Positions 6,875-16,697 are shown, counted from the first letter of the stretch. The stretch is DNA of 64,000 nt from JALSNL01 sp036479585 (GCA_965224785.1 OZ245062.1:4092001-4156000); one strand, 5' to 3'. Numbers and translations are program-made. The notes: a model not told the origin generated them from the sequence alone.

Positions 6875-8538
6875 ATATATTTGTTTAGTAGCAAAGTAAG
6901 TAAAAGTATAACAGGAAAAAGAAAAGAGACAATTGTTAAGCTTTTTTCAAAATCCTTTTTCATATCAACAACAATTTTATACCAAGTATAAAACACAAAA
7001 GCTTCTAACAAAGAGGTGCTAAGATAGTAATTATAATCAAACTCCAAAATTTTATTTATAATAAACGTAAGCATCATAAAAGCAATTAGAGTTAAATCAA
7101 TTCCAGAATAAAGAGTTCTTTTCCCCATAAAAGCTTTCCATCTTAAAATCATAGTTAAAGAGATAAATAATCCTAACAAGTAAAAACTGCCATTATGAAT
7201 TACTTCTAATAAATTAAATTTTAAATTAGGAGCATCTATAAAAGGTAAGCTAAGTTTAGACACAATGAAAAAAATAGAAAAATTTATAAAAACTCCTAAA
7301 TGATTGACTGAATCAATTTCTTTGGGTTGGAACATTGAAATTATAAATAAAACAAAAGTTGCAATAGTTAAGAAAATTATTTCTTGAGAATTTAATGATG
7401 TTGCAAATGAGAAAGAAACCACAGAAATAATACCCAACAAAATTCCCGAAGTAATCAAAAATATTTTTATAATAAAAAAAATATTTTCTACTTGTAAATT
7501 TTTCAAACCACCCAAGACTTTATCCATAACAACATTTACTTTAAACCTTAACAATAAAGGTTGAATGGCTATAAGTAATGCACCAAACATAATAAAAATT
7601 GCAGTTGATTGAGTCCTAAAATTTTTCAAGTAGAATAAGGAGAGTAAAATAAATATTAGTGAAAATATTAAAATTACAAATACAGTTATTTCGTGACTAA
7701 CAATACTTTTTTGTAAAATATGATGTTGGTGCTTTCTATCGGCCAGAAAGGGATCGGTCTTCTGAATAATTCTTAGAAAAAAAACTTTAACAGTATCAAG
7801 TATTGGAACAGCCAATAGTATTAGGGGGAACGTAAGATCAAGAACAGATTCATGATAATTTATTGAAGTAAGACATGAAATAAATATTAAAAAGAAGCCA
7901 AGTACTAATGCTCCAGTATCTCCTAAAAAGATACTTGCGGGGAAAGCATTAAACCTTAAAAAGCCTAACAAACTACCTAACAAACTTACAGTTAGTAAAA
8001 TAATAAACACATCATTTTTTCTTATAGCCAAAACAAGAAGTACTGAAAATACTAATAAAGCAAATCCACTTGCAAGTCCATCTAAACCATCTAAGAAATT
8101 TATTGAATTTACTGTGCCAATTATAAAAAGTAATAAAATTAAATAATCGTATGGGCTAGAAAATGTAATTCCAAATAAAGAAACGGATGAATAAAGTGGT
8201 TGGAGATAATAAACTAAAATTACTGCTGAAATATTTTGAATTAGAAACTTTACAAATCTATTTAGATTAATTACGTCATCAACAATACCAGCGAAAACCA
8301 AAATAGTTACAGAGATAATAAATAATTTCACTGAGTCAAAATCATCAACAAAGGCATTTATCATAGTGAGAACAACAAGGAAAATAATTAGTCCGCCCAT
8401 TCGTGGAATTACATCTTTATGTATTTTTCTTCCACCTGGCGAATCAACAATTTTTGTTTTCTTTAAAAAGGAAATAAAAAAAGGAGTTAAAAAAAGAGTA
8501 GTAACAAGACTTGTAAAAAAAACTAAAAGAAAAGTCAT
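6871..8538 (-). CDS. WecA/TagO-like undecaprenyl-phosphate sugar-1-phosphate transferase with extra C-terminal membrane domain
   Basis: A 555-residue polytopic protein. The first 330 residues are a MraY/WecA-type transferase: DSPGGRKIHKDVIPRMGG (32-49), the metal and catalytic VDD (86-88), NFLDGLDG (147-154), GDTG (206-209) and the HQHH motif (270-273) that corresponds to HIHH of WecA. Such enzymes load a sugar phosphate, usually GlcNAc-1-P, onto undecaprenyl phosphate at the inner membrane to start O-antigen, capsule or teichoic-type glycans. Residues about 340-555 add some six further hydrophobic helices not present in E. coli WecA (about 370 residues), of unknown role. It lies 119 bp downstream of the Wzc-like gene on the same strand, which fits an exopolysaccharide context. 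The exact sugar cannot be told. Confidence 0.85.
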   Translation of the reverse strand: MTFLLVFFTSLVTTLFLTPFFISFLKKTKIVDSPGGRKIHKDVIPRMGGLIIFLVVLTMINAFVDDFDSVKLFIISVTILVFAGIVDDVINLNRFVKFLIQNISAVILVYYLQPLYSSVSLFGITFSSPYDYLILLLFIIGTVNSINFLDGLDGLASGFALLVFSVLLVLAIRKNDVFIILLTVSLLGSLLGFLRFNAFPASIFLGDTGALVLGFFLIFISCLTSINYHESVLDLTFPLILLAVPILDTVKVFFLRIIQKTDPFLADRKHQHHILQKSIVSHEITVFVILIFSLIFILLSLFYLKNFRTQSTAIFIMFGALLIAIQPLLLRFKVNVVMDKVLGGLKNLQVENIFFIIKIFLITSGILLGIISVVSFSFATSLNSQEIIFLTIATFVLFIISMFQPKEIDSVNHLGVFINFSIFFIVSKLSLPFIDAPNLKFNLLEVIHNGSFYLLGLFISLTMILRWKAFMGKRTLYSGIDLTLIAFMMLTFIINKILEFDYNYYLSTSLLEAFVFYTWYKIVVDMKKDFEKSLTIVSFLFPVILLLTLLLNKYI

Positions 8539-8657
8539 TTAAGGACACAATTTGTTTTCAAACTATTATAGCTTTGTTATTAAGATTTAACTTAAATATT
8601 TAGGAGGACAGTAATATAAGTTATTTATATTCGTTTCTCAAATAAAGGATTAGTCAA

Positions 8658-10763
8658 TTAAATTTCCACATCATTTAGAATAACATTAAAATTAGTTATT
8701 CCACTATCTTTTAAAATTTCTTCGGTTGTTTTCAGTTGTGGAAGTTGAGTTTGATTAGCTCTAGCAACTAAAATTACTGCATCAATATCTTTTGCAATTT
8801 CGGTAGTTTCTTTTAGTGAACAAAGAGACGAAGTATCATAAATAACATAATCAAACTCGGAATTAACTTTTTTAATAAAATCTTTCATTCTTTCTGAAGC
8901 AATAATTACTGCTGGATTTTGTGTTAGTTCAATGCTGGAGATTAAACTTAAGTTATCAATACTTGTTGTATTAATTATATTGCTTAAATCTTTTTTCTTA
9001 AATAAATAGTGTGGCAAAGAATGAGAAGGTGATACATTTAGAATTTTATCTAACATTGGAGTTTTAAAATTTATATCAACCAGCAAAACCCTTTCATCTT
9101 TATTTGCAATAGCAATAGCTGTTGCTATGTTTGCTGCAACCAATGTTTTTCCTTCTTGTTCAGCACTACTTGTTATTAATAGACTTTTAATTTCTTTTTC
9201 TAAGTTACCATACTTTAAAAAGGAATCTATATTTTGAAATGATTTTACAAATTTGGTTTCTTCAACGCTAGTTTTAATTTGAGAATGTAACTCTATTGTT
9301 GATGTAGGACTGTTAGGAATTTTTGGCACTTGTGAAATAACTTTGAACCCTGCTTTTTCCAAATCATCAGCAAATGCAATATTATCAACAGATACTGAGG
9401 AGGTGTATAAAGTATAAAAAACTCCAAGTAACAAACCACCAAGAAATCCCAGTATCAAATTTAATGTAGAGTTGGGTGAAAAATAAGTTGATGGAGTAAT
9501 TGCTTCTGTAATTGAATCAACTTCTGATAGGTATTTGTCTTCTTTTCCTTTTAACTTAATCTCTTTACTTTTTAGTTTGAGATCTAACTTAGAATTAAAT
9601 TTCTTTGCTCTTATCAATCTTGCTAACTCAATATATCGCATAGGAATTGCATTGAACTCACTTTCTAAACTAGTTAGCAAATTATAAATAATTGATTTTG
9701 AAAAATCTATGGCATTTATATCAGAGTTTGTTTCTTCAATTTTCCAAACTAGATTTTTAAGTGATGAAGAATTGGGTGTCTCTGCAAATTTGTTTTTAAC
9801 TAAATTAAAAACTACATCACGTAATTTATTATTAAGTGAATCTATATTTTTATTTGAATTTAATTCTTTCCAAGGATATTTAACATTCAGATTACTAATG
9901 CCCTTTGTTGCTAAAGTCATTATCTTTTCTGTTTTTATTTTCTCAATTAAGCTTTTTGTGTTTCTAATATCAGCATTATCTAGAGAGAAAATGGTAGAAT
10001 TTATATCTGCAAATTCTAGCCCAAGTATGTTTTGCAAATAACCCAAGTGAGAAATAAAATAATTATTATCAAGTTCAACACTTTCTAATTCTGCTTCTAA
10101 TTCTGCAATTCTATCAACTAATTTTTCATCTTTAGGACTTAGAGTTTTTAAGCTGGCATTAACAATATATTCGTTAAAATTATTATTATTCCTTTGAATA
10201 GAACTAAGATTGTCTTTCTTTCTTTTTTCAATTACTCTTAAATTAGATAAGTATGTTTTATTACTATTAGGAATTGAATATTCAGTAAAAGAATTTACAA
10301 TAGCGTTAGCTATCTCAGAGCTTTCAATAGAATTTTGAGTAACTACCTTTACTCTAATTGATGTTGATGGATCATCACTAATAATTTCTGCCGTTTCATT
10401 TATTTTTTTTGCATAAGAATTTAGTAGAGCGTTTGAATTCAAGTCACTACTACCTATTTCTTTAATTACAGAATTTAATAATGTGAAGTTTCCTCTACTT
10501 TCACTTTTAACTATTTTTTTTGCTGAACTTAAAAGGTTTTTATCAGAACGAACTCTTGTTACTTCATTTAGTAATGACCCATTACTTTTCAGAAGTGAAC
10601 TATTTACACTTTCAAATTTGAAATCAATTCTTGCAGAAGACCTATATAATTTTGGTAGAAAAAATGTAATTGCCAGTGCTAATAATAACCCAGCTATAAT
10701 TGCTGAAATAACTATTAGTTTTTTTTCTTTTAAAGTAGGAACTATAGTGTCTAATGAAATCAT
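8658..10763 (-). CDS. Wzc-like polysaccharide co-polymerase with degenerate BY-kinase/ATPase domain
   Basis: A 701-residue protein. A Wzz-like N-terminal helix (about 15-37) is followed by a long periplasmic part with coiled-coil helices (about 170-420), a second helix (433-453), and a cytoplasmic P-loop domain (about 500-701). The order is that of Wzc-type chain-length regulators, which control polymer length and export and autophosphorylate on C-terminal tyrosines. Three features are weak here. Walker A reads SSAEQEGKT (532-540) without the usual glycine/alanine and proline. Walker A' reads LLVDINFK instead of the DxDxR type. The C-terminus has no tyrosine cluster, ending FNVILNDVEI. Walker B VIYDTSSL (640-647) is recognisable. 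ATP binding may survive, but tyrosine autokinase activity is doubtful. It is upstream of the WecA-like gene. Confidence 0.85.
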   Translation of the reverse strand: MISLDTIVPTLKEKKLIVISAIIAGLLLALAITFFLPKLYRSSARIDFKFESVNSSLLKSNGSLLNEVTRVRSDKNLLSSAKKIVKSESRGNFTLLNSVIKEIGSSDLNSNALLNSYAKKINETAEIISDDPSTSIRVKVVTQNSIESSEIANAIVNSFTEYSIPNSNKTYLSNLRVIEKRKKDNLSSIQRNNNNFNEYIVNASLKTLSPKDEKLVDRIAELEAELESVELDNNYFISHLGYLQNILGLEFADINSTIFSLDNADIRNTKSLIEKIKTEKIMTLATKGISNLNVKYPWKELNSNKNIDSLNNKLRDVVFNLVKNKFAETPNSSSLKNLVWKIEETNSDINAIDFSKSIIYNLLTSLESEFNAIPMRYIELARLIRAKKFNSKLDLKLKSKEIKLKGKEDKYLSEVDSITEAITPSTYFSPNSTLNLILGFLGGLLLGVFYTLYTSSVSVDNIAFADDLEKAGFKVISQVPKIPNSPTSTIELHSQIKTSVEETKFVKSFQNIDSFLKYGNLEKEIKSLLITSSAEQEGKTLVAANIATAIAIANKDERVLLVDINFKTPMLDKILNVSPSHSLPHYLFKKKDLSNIINTTSIDNLSLISSIELTQNPAVIIASERMKDFIKKVNSEFDYVIYDTSSLCSLKETTEIAKDIDAVILVARANQTQLPQLKTTEEILKDSGITNFNVILNDVEI

Positions 10764-11015
10764 AATACAAATCTGCTAAATGCTAAATTAAATTAGTTGA
10801 AAATTGCTTGTCTCAAAATAAGATTTATTTACAACTTAAAAAATACAAATATTATTAAACCAGTTTGTTGTAAACAGTTTGCTAATTGTTTTCAAATATA
10901 AAAAAGGATAAAAAAAACAAATAAAATTTCGATTATACAAAACGGATTTAGTAGTTACAATTCACTTTTTTAACAAAGCCTTTTGCAAAAAATAAAAAAA
11001 GAACTAAGCTGAAAT

Positions 11016-12683
11016 ATGATAGACTATACAAGCAAAAACAATAAAAACTTAATAGATGAAATTAAAGCTCTTAAGGAAGAAAACGAATATCTTAAATTTC
11101 ACAATGATGAAACAAAAGAAATTCTGAAACTTAAAATAGCTGCCTTAGATTCTTCGACTAACAGTATTGTTATTACAGATTCTGTTGGCGATATCATTTG
11201 GGTAAATCAATCATTTACCAAAGTAACTGGCTACCATCTTGAAGAAATAATTGGTAAGAACCCAAGTTTTTTACAATCGGGCAAAACACCTAAAAGTACA
11301 TATATAGATTTGTGGGAAACAATTGCTTCTAGTAAAGAATGGGAAGGTACTTTTGTAAATAAAAAGAAGGATGGAGCTTTATATGAAGAAAATGTAAAGA
11401 TAACTCCTATCCTCAACTCTCAAAATGAAATACTTTATTTTATTGGAGCTAAACAAGATGTAACAGAAATAAATAAAAGTGAAGAAGCACTAAATGAAAC
11501 TTATATAAAATACGAAGAGTTATCATACATTTATAATCAAAGTCCAGCGGTCGGGTTTTTATGGGCAACAGATAAAAAACATACAGTTGAATTTATAACA
11601 GATAACATTAAACAATTTGGCTATACACCAGCAGATTTTTACGAAGGTGATATAAATCTTTTTGATATAGTTTTTGAAGATGATAAGAAAAAAGTTCTGA
11701 AAGAAATTTCTAAAGCCATTAAAAAAGGTACGGAACGATTAAAGCAGCACTATAGAATATTAAATAAATCTGGAGAAATTCGTTGGGTTGATTGTCATTT
11801 GTTTGCTCGTTTTAGTGAAAATGAAGTTGCGACACATTTGCAAGGTGTGTTGCTAGACGTTACAGAAAAGAAGAAAGCTGAAGAAGAATCAAAATCTCAG
11901 ATTGAGCAATTAATGCAGGCTGATAAAATGATTGCTCTTGGCACACTTGTTTCTGGCATTGCTCATGAAATTAATAATCCTAATAATTTTGTAATGCTTA
12001 ATACTCCTTTAATTGAAAAAGTTTGGTTTAGCATTTTGCCAATTTTAGAAAATCACTATGAAAAGAACGGAGACTTTAGTGTTGGCAATAAATTAAAATA
12101 TTCAAAAATAAAAGATTCAATGCCATTACTACTTGGTGGAATTTTTGATGGTAGTCAACGAATAAAAAATATTGTATCTGATTTAAAAAGTTTTGCGCGA
12201 AAAGATGTATCGGGCTATAAGCAACAAGTTGATCTTAACGAAGTTATTCAAACGTCAGTAAATTTGACTGCTAATTTAGTTGCAAAATCCACAAATTACT
12301 TTAGTGTAAAGTACTGTAATTGTCATCCAATTATTAAGGGTAACAAACAGAAGTTAGAACAGGTTGTAATTAATTTAATAGAAAATAGTTGCCAAGCTTT
12401 AACAGATAGGAAACAAAAAATTCAAGTTGAAGTAACAAAAGAGGAAAACTATGTTTATATAAAAATTGGAGATGAAGGAAGCGGAATGACTGATGTTACA
12501 ATTAGAAAAATCACCAATCCATTTTTTACAACAAAGCGTAATAGCGGTGGTACTGGTCTGGGACTTTCTATCTCGTCAAAAATAATAGATCTTCATAAAG
12601 GAAGTTTGAAATTCAATTCAATATTAGATGAAGGAACAAAAGCAATAGTTCAACTCCCAGTTTATCAAAATGAAAGCGAGTAA
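11016..12683 (+). CDS. PAS-PAS sensor histidine kinase
   Basis: A 555-residue cytosolic kinase with no membrane segment. A coiled-coil N-terminus (residues 8-45) leads into a first PAS domain with PAC (about 45-150), a second PAS_3-like domain (about 165-285, ending LQGVLLDVTE), then a dimerisation domain with phospho-acceptor H317 in GIAHEINNP. The ATPase domain shows N box LIENSCQAL, G1 GDEGSGM, PFFTTK and G2 GGTGLGLSIS. It is seven bases upstream of an NtrC-type regulator, so the two form a cognate pair. Soluble PAS input implies an intracellular signal such as redox or a small ligand. It is divergent from the polysaccharide genes, with 252 bp between the starts. Confidence 0.92.
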   Translation: MIDYTSKNNKNLIDEIKALKEENEYLKFHNDETKEILKLKIAALDSSTNSIVITDSVGDIIWVNQSFTKVTGYHLEEIIGKNPSFLQSGKTPKSTYIDLWETIASSKEWEGTFVNKKKDGALYEENVKITPILNSQNEILYFIGAKQDVTEINKSEEALNETYIKYEELSYIYNQSPAVGFLWATDKKHTVEFITDNIKQFGYTPADFYEGDINLFDIVFEDDKKKVLKEISKAIKKGTERLKQHYRILNKSGEIRWVDCHLFARFSENEVATHLQGVLLDVTEKKKAEEESKSQIEQLMQADKMIALGTLVSGIAHEINNPNNFVMLNTPLIEKVWFSILPILENHYEKNGDFSVGNKLKYSKIKDSMPLLLGGIFDGSQRIKNIVSDLKSFARKDVSGYKQQVDLNEVIQTSVNLTANLVAKSTNYFSVKYCNCHPIIKGNKQKLEQVVINLIENSCQALTDRKQKIQVEVTKEENYVYIKIGDEGSGMTDVTIRKITNPFFTTKRNSGGTGLGLSISSKIIDLHKGSLKFNSILDEGTKAIVQLPVYQNESE

Positions 12684-12690
12684 GTAAGCA

Positions 12691-14130
12691 ATGAATGAAA
12701 CAATAAATAACAATATAGAAATACAATATCCAGCAGAACCAATCTTAATGGTTGATGATGAAATTAATTTACTCAATTCGTTTGATCTTACACTTGCTGA
12801 AGGTGGGATTGATAATACAATTTTGTGTAATGATAGTAGAGAGGTGTTGAGCATATTGGGAAAAACAAAAGTATCGCTAATACTTTTAGATTTATCAATG
12901 CCACATATCCGTGGAGAAGAATTGTTAGAAGAAATTTCTCCGGAGTACCCTGAAGTTCCAGTTATAGTTGTAACCGGAGATACAGAAATAGATACAGCCG
13001 TTCACTGTATGAAGCTTGGAGCATTTGATTATATATCTAAACCTGTTGAACCAAACAGATTAATAAATCAAATAAAAAGAGCTTTGGAAATAAGTGAACT
13101 TAAGAAACAAAATTCATTACTAACAGATAGAATATTTTCTGATAATCTAGAAAACCCAAATGCGTTTGATGAAATAATAACTCAGAATGAAAAGATGAAA
13201 TCTTTGTTTCAATATATGGAAGCAATTGCTGGAACTCGCGAGCCTATACGAATAACGGGTGAAACTGGTGTTGGCAAAGAACTAATTGCAAAAGCTCTTC
13301 ATAAACTTAGTAAAAGAACCGGAAGGTTTGTTGTAACTAATATTGCCGGATTAGATGATCAAATGTTTTCCGATGCATTGTTTGGGCATAAAAAAGGTGC
13401 ATTTACAAATGCTAACCAAGACAGAAAAGGTTATATTGAAATGGCGAGTGGTGGAACAATTTTTCTTGATGAAATTGGAGATTTAAATCCTCAATCTCAA
13501 GTAAAGCTTCTTCGGTTGTTGCAAGAAAAAGAATACTATCCACTTGGAAGCGATGACCCAAGATTTACGGATGCCCTAATTGTTGTTGCAACAAATAGAG
13601 ACTTACACAAAATGGTTCAAGATGGAGAGTTTAGAAAAGACCTTTATTATAGATTGAACGTTCATAAAGTAAAACCAATTTCTTTAAAAGATAGACTTGA
13701 TGATTTGCCAATATTAGTAGATCACTTTTTAGAATTAGCTGCAATGGATTTGAGTAAGCCTAAACCAACTCCCCCACCTGAATTGATTACACTTTTGTCA
13801 ACATATTCTTTCCCAGGTAATATTAGAGAATTACAATCAATAATTTATGATGCAGTTAGCACGCACAAATCTAAAATTATGTCTCTTTCAGTTTTTAAAA
13901 AACATATTTCCGAACATAGAACAAACGAGCCTCAAGATAATAATACTGATATAAAACCAACTGAAACAAAATTTGGGAATCAGTTACCAACCCTAAAAGA
14001 AATACAACGTGATTTAGTAAAAGAAGCAATGAAACGATCGAACAACAACCAAAGTATTGCTGCGGATTTACTTGGTGTTACAAGACAAGCATTGAATAAA
14101 CGAGTTGGACAACTTAAAAAAGCTTCCTAA
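12691..14130 (+). CDS. NtrC-family sigma-54-type response regulator with variant GAFTNA loop
   Basis: A 479-residue regulator. The receiver domain (about 17-135) has D22/D23, phospho-acceptor D67 and K117. The AAA+ domain has Walker A GETGVGKE (190-197) and Walker B GGTIFLDE (254-261), with the R-finger region following. A Fis-type helix-turn-helix lies at about 445-479 (SIAADLLGVTRQALNKRV). The loop that contacts sigma-54 is GAFTNA (236-241) rather than GAFTGA; the DNA reads GGT GCA TTT ACA AAT GCT. Family members with intact GAFTGA activate RpoN promoters by ATP hydrolysis; a substituted loop can weaken or change this. It is the partner of the PAS kinase seven bases upstream. Targets unknown; no clear -24/-12 promoter was seen in the window. 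Confidence 0.92.
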   Translation: MNETINNNIEIQYPAEPILMVDDEINLLNSFDLTLAEGGIDNTILCNDSREVLSILGKTKVSLILLDLSMPHIRGEELLEEISPEYPEVPVIVVTGDTEIDTAVHCMKLGAFDYISKPVEPNRLINQIKRALEISELKKQNSLLTDRIFSDNLENPNAFDEIITQNEKMKSLFQYMEAIAGTREPIRITGETGVGKELIAKALHKLSKRTGRFVVTNIAGLDDQMFSDALFGHKKGAFTNANQDRKGYIEMASGGTIFLDEIGDLNPQSQVKLLRLLQEKEYYPLGSDDPRFTDALIVVATNRDLHKMVQDGEFRKDLYYRLNVHKVKPISLKDRLDDLPILVDHFLELAAMDLSKPKPTPPPELITLLSTYSFPGNIRELQSIIYDAVSTHKSKIMSLSVFKKHISEHRTNEPQDNNTDIKPTETKFGNQLPTLKEIQRDLVKEAMKRSNNNQSIAADLLGVTRQALNKRVGQLKKAS

Positions 14131-14499
14131 AAATAGTCTGTTTAATATTGCGTTCTAAAGTTCATACTCCTTAAAGAAATATGAACTTAATAAAATATTA
14201 CAAGATGGCATCTCTGTTGTTGAGATGACATCTTTGAAATACCAGTTACAAAGTTATTCTATATCCTTAAATCTAAAGCAAATCTCCCACTTGTCTCGGC
14301 TCTTACTGAGTTCACTAAAGTCGTATTAACACAAATTAGAAATACCTTTTTCCCTTCATAATTTTTTTCACAACAATTGGTTTATTATAAACCTATTCTC
14401 TAAGTTTACCGTTCGGTTAGGTAATAATAATCACAACTATAATTCTTCGTTTTTTATTTCCAACCATAAAATATTTATCAAAATAAAAGAGTTTTATAA
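14131..14499. other. Intergenic region with a 9-bp hairpin and a dispersed repeat
   Basis: A gap of 369 bp. AAGTTCATA (14158-14166) and TATGAACTT (14180-14188) form a perfect 9-bp stem after the NtrC-type gene. It has no T tract, so it may stabilise the mRNA 3' end rather than terminate. A hairpin repeat follows at 14203-14247. Near 14406-14423 there is a small palindrome ACCG-TT-CGGT within a TACC...GGTA frame, of unknown meaning. Nothing else is recognised before lgt. Confidence 0.5.
14203..14247 (+). repeat. Short hairpin repeat (AGATGGCATCTC family), copy 1
   Basis: AGATGGCATCTC and GAGATGACATCT form a 12-bp stem with one mismatch around the loop TGTTGTT, followed by TTTGAAATACCAGTTA. 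Two further copies are at 51098-51142 (same strand) and 51302-51345 (opposite strand). No insertion-sequence ends are visible. Confidence 0.6.
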
Positions 14500-15309
14500 A
14501 TGATTACTTGGGATGTAAGTAGAGAAATATTTTCCATTCCGTTGCCGATTTTGGGTACACTTACTATAAGATGGTACGGATTATTATTTGCAGCAGCTTT
14601 TTTTATTGGCTTCCAAATAATGCATAAAATATTTAAGCAAGAAAATAAAACTGAAAAAGATTTAAGTGACCTTTTCCTTTATATGATAATTGCCACAGTT
14701 GTTGGGGCAAGGTTAGGACATTGCCTTTTTTATAATCCGGAATACTATTTATCGAATCCGCTAGAAATATTAAAAACTTGGAAAGGTGGATTGGCTAGTC
14801 ACGGAGCAGCCGTAGGAATTGGAATTGCAATTTGGCTCTATTCAAAAAATAAAGCTGGACAATCATTTTATTGGGTGTTGGATAGAGTAAGTATTACAAT
14901 TGCACTTGCCGGGTTTTTTATTAGAACTGGAAATCTATTTAACTCGGAGATGATTGGAAAAGCAACAGATGTCCCGTGGTCATTTGTATTTGTAAATGCA
15001 TGGGTTAAAGATCCAATGACACCAAGGCATCCGGCACAGTTTTATGAAGCACTTGCATACCTAGCAATTTTTATAATTGTTTATACTATATATAATAAGT
15101 CGTATAAAAAATTAAAGGAAGGATATTTATTTGGCATCTTTTTGGTCTTAGTGTTTTCTGCAAGATTTCTGGTTGAATTTTTCAAAGAAAACCAAGAAGC
15201 TTTTGAGCAGGGGATGTTATTAAATATGGGACAACTATTAAGTATTCCCCTAATACTTTGGGGCTTATACTTAGTTTTTACAAAAAGAAACACAAACCAA
15301 ATTGCTTAA
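14500..15309 (+). CDS. lgt: Prolipoprotein diacylglyceryl transferase
   Basis: A 269-residue inner-membrane enzyme that moves a diacylglyceryl group from phosphatidylglycerol to the lipobox cysteine of prolipoproteins. Recognised by TIRWYGLLFA near the N-terminus, GARLGHCLFYNPEYY (about 67-81), GGLASHGAAVG (about 95-105, with the conserved His), the Lgt signature around FIRTGNLFNSEMIGKATDVPWSF (about 141-163), and PRHPAQFYEAL. Seven or so membrane helices are apparent, and the length is normal. It is followed 101 bp later by two lipoprotein genes that would be its substrates. Monocistronic or the head of a short unit; no regulatory site is clear. Confidence 0.97.
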   Translation: MITWDVSREIFSIPLPILGTLTIRWYGLLFAAAFFIGFQIMHKIFKQENKTEKDLSDLFLYMIIATVVGARLGHCLFYNPEYYLSNPLEILKTWKGGLASHGAAVGIGIAIWLYSKNKAGQSFYWVLDRVSITIALAGFFIRTGNLFNSEMIGKATDVPWSFVFVNAWVKDPMTPRHPAQFYEALAYLAIFIIVYTIYNKSYKKLKEGYLFGIFLVLVFSARFLVEFFKENQEAFEQGMLLNMGQLLSIPLILWGLYLVFTKRNTNQIA

Positions 15310-15410
15310 AAACTTTTTTAAAACGTATCGCAGATTAGTAATCTACTGAAAAAAAAAATACACCTTTGCACCATACTAAATTGATTTGAAATAATAATAA
15401 GAGAAACTAA

Positions 15411-16562
15411 ATGGCACAAATTAAAAAAATCCCCTTACTACTTGCATTAACTATAATAGTGATGCTAACCAGTTGCAACAAAGTTGAAATAAACCCTTAC
15501 AATCCAAAAGATGATGTATTACGCTTTGCTGGAGAAACACATTTCCGAAACATCAAACAACTTACTTTTGGTGGAAATAATGCCGAAGCATATTGGAGTT
15601 TCGATAATAAACAATTAGTATTTCAAAGCGATTGGGATAAAATAAACCAACAAGGATGTGACCAAATTTATGTTATGAATGCAGATGGTTCAAAACTTAA
15701 AAACGGAGAACAGTACCAATTAGTTTCAACCGGAAAAGGAAGAACAACTTGCTCTTACTTTTTAAAAGGGGATAAGAAAATAGTTTATGCTTCCACACAC
15801 GAAGCAAGTGAAGAATGCCCTGAAACCCCTATGTTTGTTAACGGAAAGTATGTTTGGCCTATTTATAAATCTTACAATATCTATATGGCAAGTCCAGATG
15901 GAACAAATCAAGAAAAATTAATTAGTAGTGAATTTTATGATGCAGAAGCAACTGTTTCTCCCGATGGGAAATATATAATTTTTACATCAACAAGAAGTGG
16001 TGATTTAGAATTATGGAGATACGAAATTTCTAATGGAGAACTTTTGCAACTAACAGATTTATTGGGTTACGATGGTGGAGCATTCTTTTCAAATGATTCT
16101 AAAAAAATAGTTTGGAGAGCAAGCAGACCAACTGGAGAAAAAGCTGATGCATATAAAGAACTACTCAATAATGGATTGGTAGAACCAACAGCTCTAAATA
16201 TTTTTATTGCAGATATTGATGGTAAAAATGTAATTCAAGTTACAGATTTACCAGGAGCAAATTGGGCTCCGTTTTTTCATCCTTCCGATAAAAAAATATT
16301 GTTCTGTTCAAACCATCACTCGCAAGATAAAGGTGGAAGACTGTTTGATATTTTTATGATAGATATTGATGGAAAAAATAAAGAGCAAATAACAAATAGT
16401 GGTACTTTCGATGCGTTCCCAATGTTTTCATTTGATGGTAAAAAAATTGCCTTTGCATCTAACAGGCAAGTTGATGGAAAACCAACTAGAGCAACAAATG
16501 TTTTTGTAGCTGATTGGATTGAGAACCCAGAAGAAGTAGATATCAATTTTAAAAGTAATTAA
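15411..16562 (+). CDS. TolB-like beta-propeller lipoprotein (PD40 repeats)
   Basis: A 383-residue lipoprotein. The signal peptide ends in the lipobox LTSC (Cys about residue 22). The rest consists of PD40/WD40-like blades with repeated phrases of the type FSxDxKKIxFxSxR, for example VSPDGKYIIFTSTRSG, FSNDSKKIVWRASRP and FSFDGKKIAFASNRQ. The fold is that of the TolB C-terminal propeller and of dipeptidyl-peptidase-IV N-terminal domains. Without the TolB N-terminal domain it is probably not true TolB; a periplasmic or surface scaffold or binding role is likely. It lies between lgt and a prolyl oligopeptidase, also a lipoprotein. A weak stem with a GAAA loop (16565-16580) follows the stop. Confidence 0.85.
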   Translation: MAQIKKIPLLLALTIIVMLTSCNKVEINPYNPKDDVLRFAGETHFRNIKQLTFGGNNAEAYWSFDNKQLVFQSDWDKINQQGCDQIYVMNADGSKLKNGEQYQLVSTGKGRTTCSYFLKGDKKIVYASTHEASEECPETPMFVNGKYVWPIYKSYNIYMASPDGTNQEKLISSEFYDAEATVSPDGKYIIFTSTRSGDLELWRYEISNGELLQLTDLLGYDGGAFFSNDSKKIVWRASRPTGEKADAYKELLNNGLVEPTALNIFIADIDGKNVIQVTDLPGANWAPFFHPSDKKILFCSNHHSQDKGGRLFDIFMIDIDGKNKEQITNSGTFDAFPMFSFDGKKIAFASNRQVDGKPTRATNVFVADWIENPEEVDINFKSN

Positions 16563-16589
16563 ATAATCTAGAAATAGATTTTAATCTTA

Positions 16590-16613
16590 GTCATACTGAG
16601 CGGAGTCGAAGTA
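16590..16613 (+). repeat. Partial intergenic repeat with GTCATACTGAGCGGAGTCGA core
   Basis: The block GTCATACTGAGCGGAGTCGA followed by AGTA resembles one end of the GTCAT-type dispersed repeats seen in full at 22063-22166. The matching second end is not present, so this is a half or decayed copy in the gap between the TolB-like and peptidase genes. Confidence 0.45.
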
Positions 16614-16697
16614 GCATGAGACCATAGTTAGATTTCATTCAATATGAAATATTATGAAAATTTACAGATGTTCTAAACAAATTATCCGTGAGGAAAA

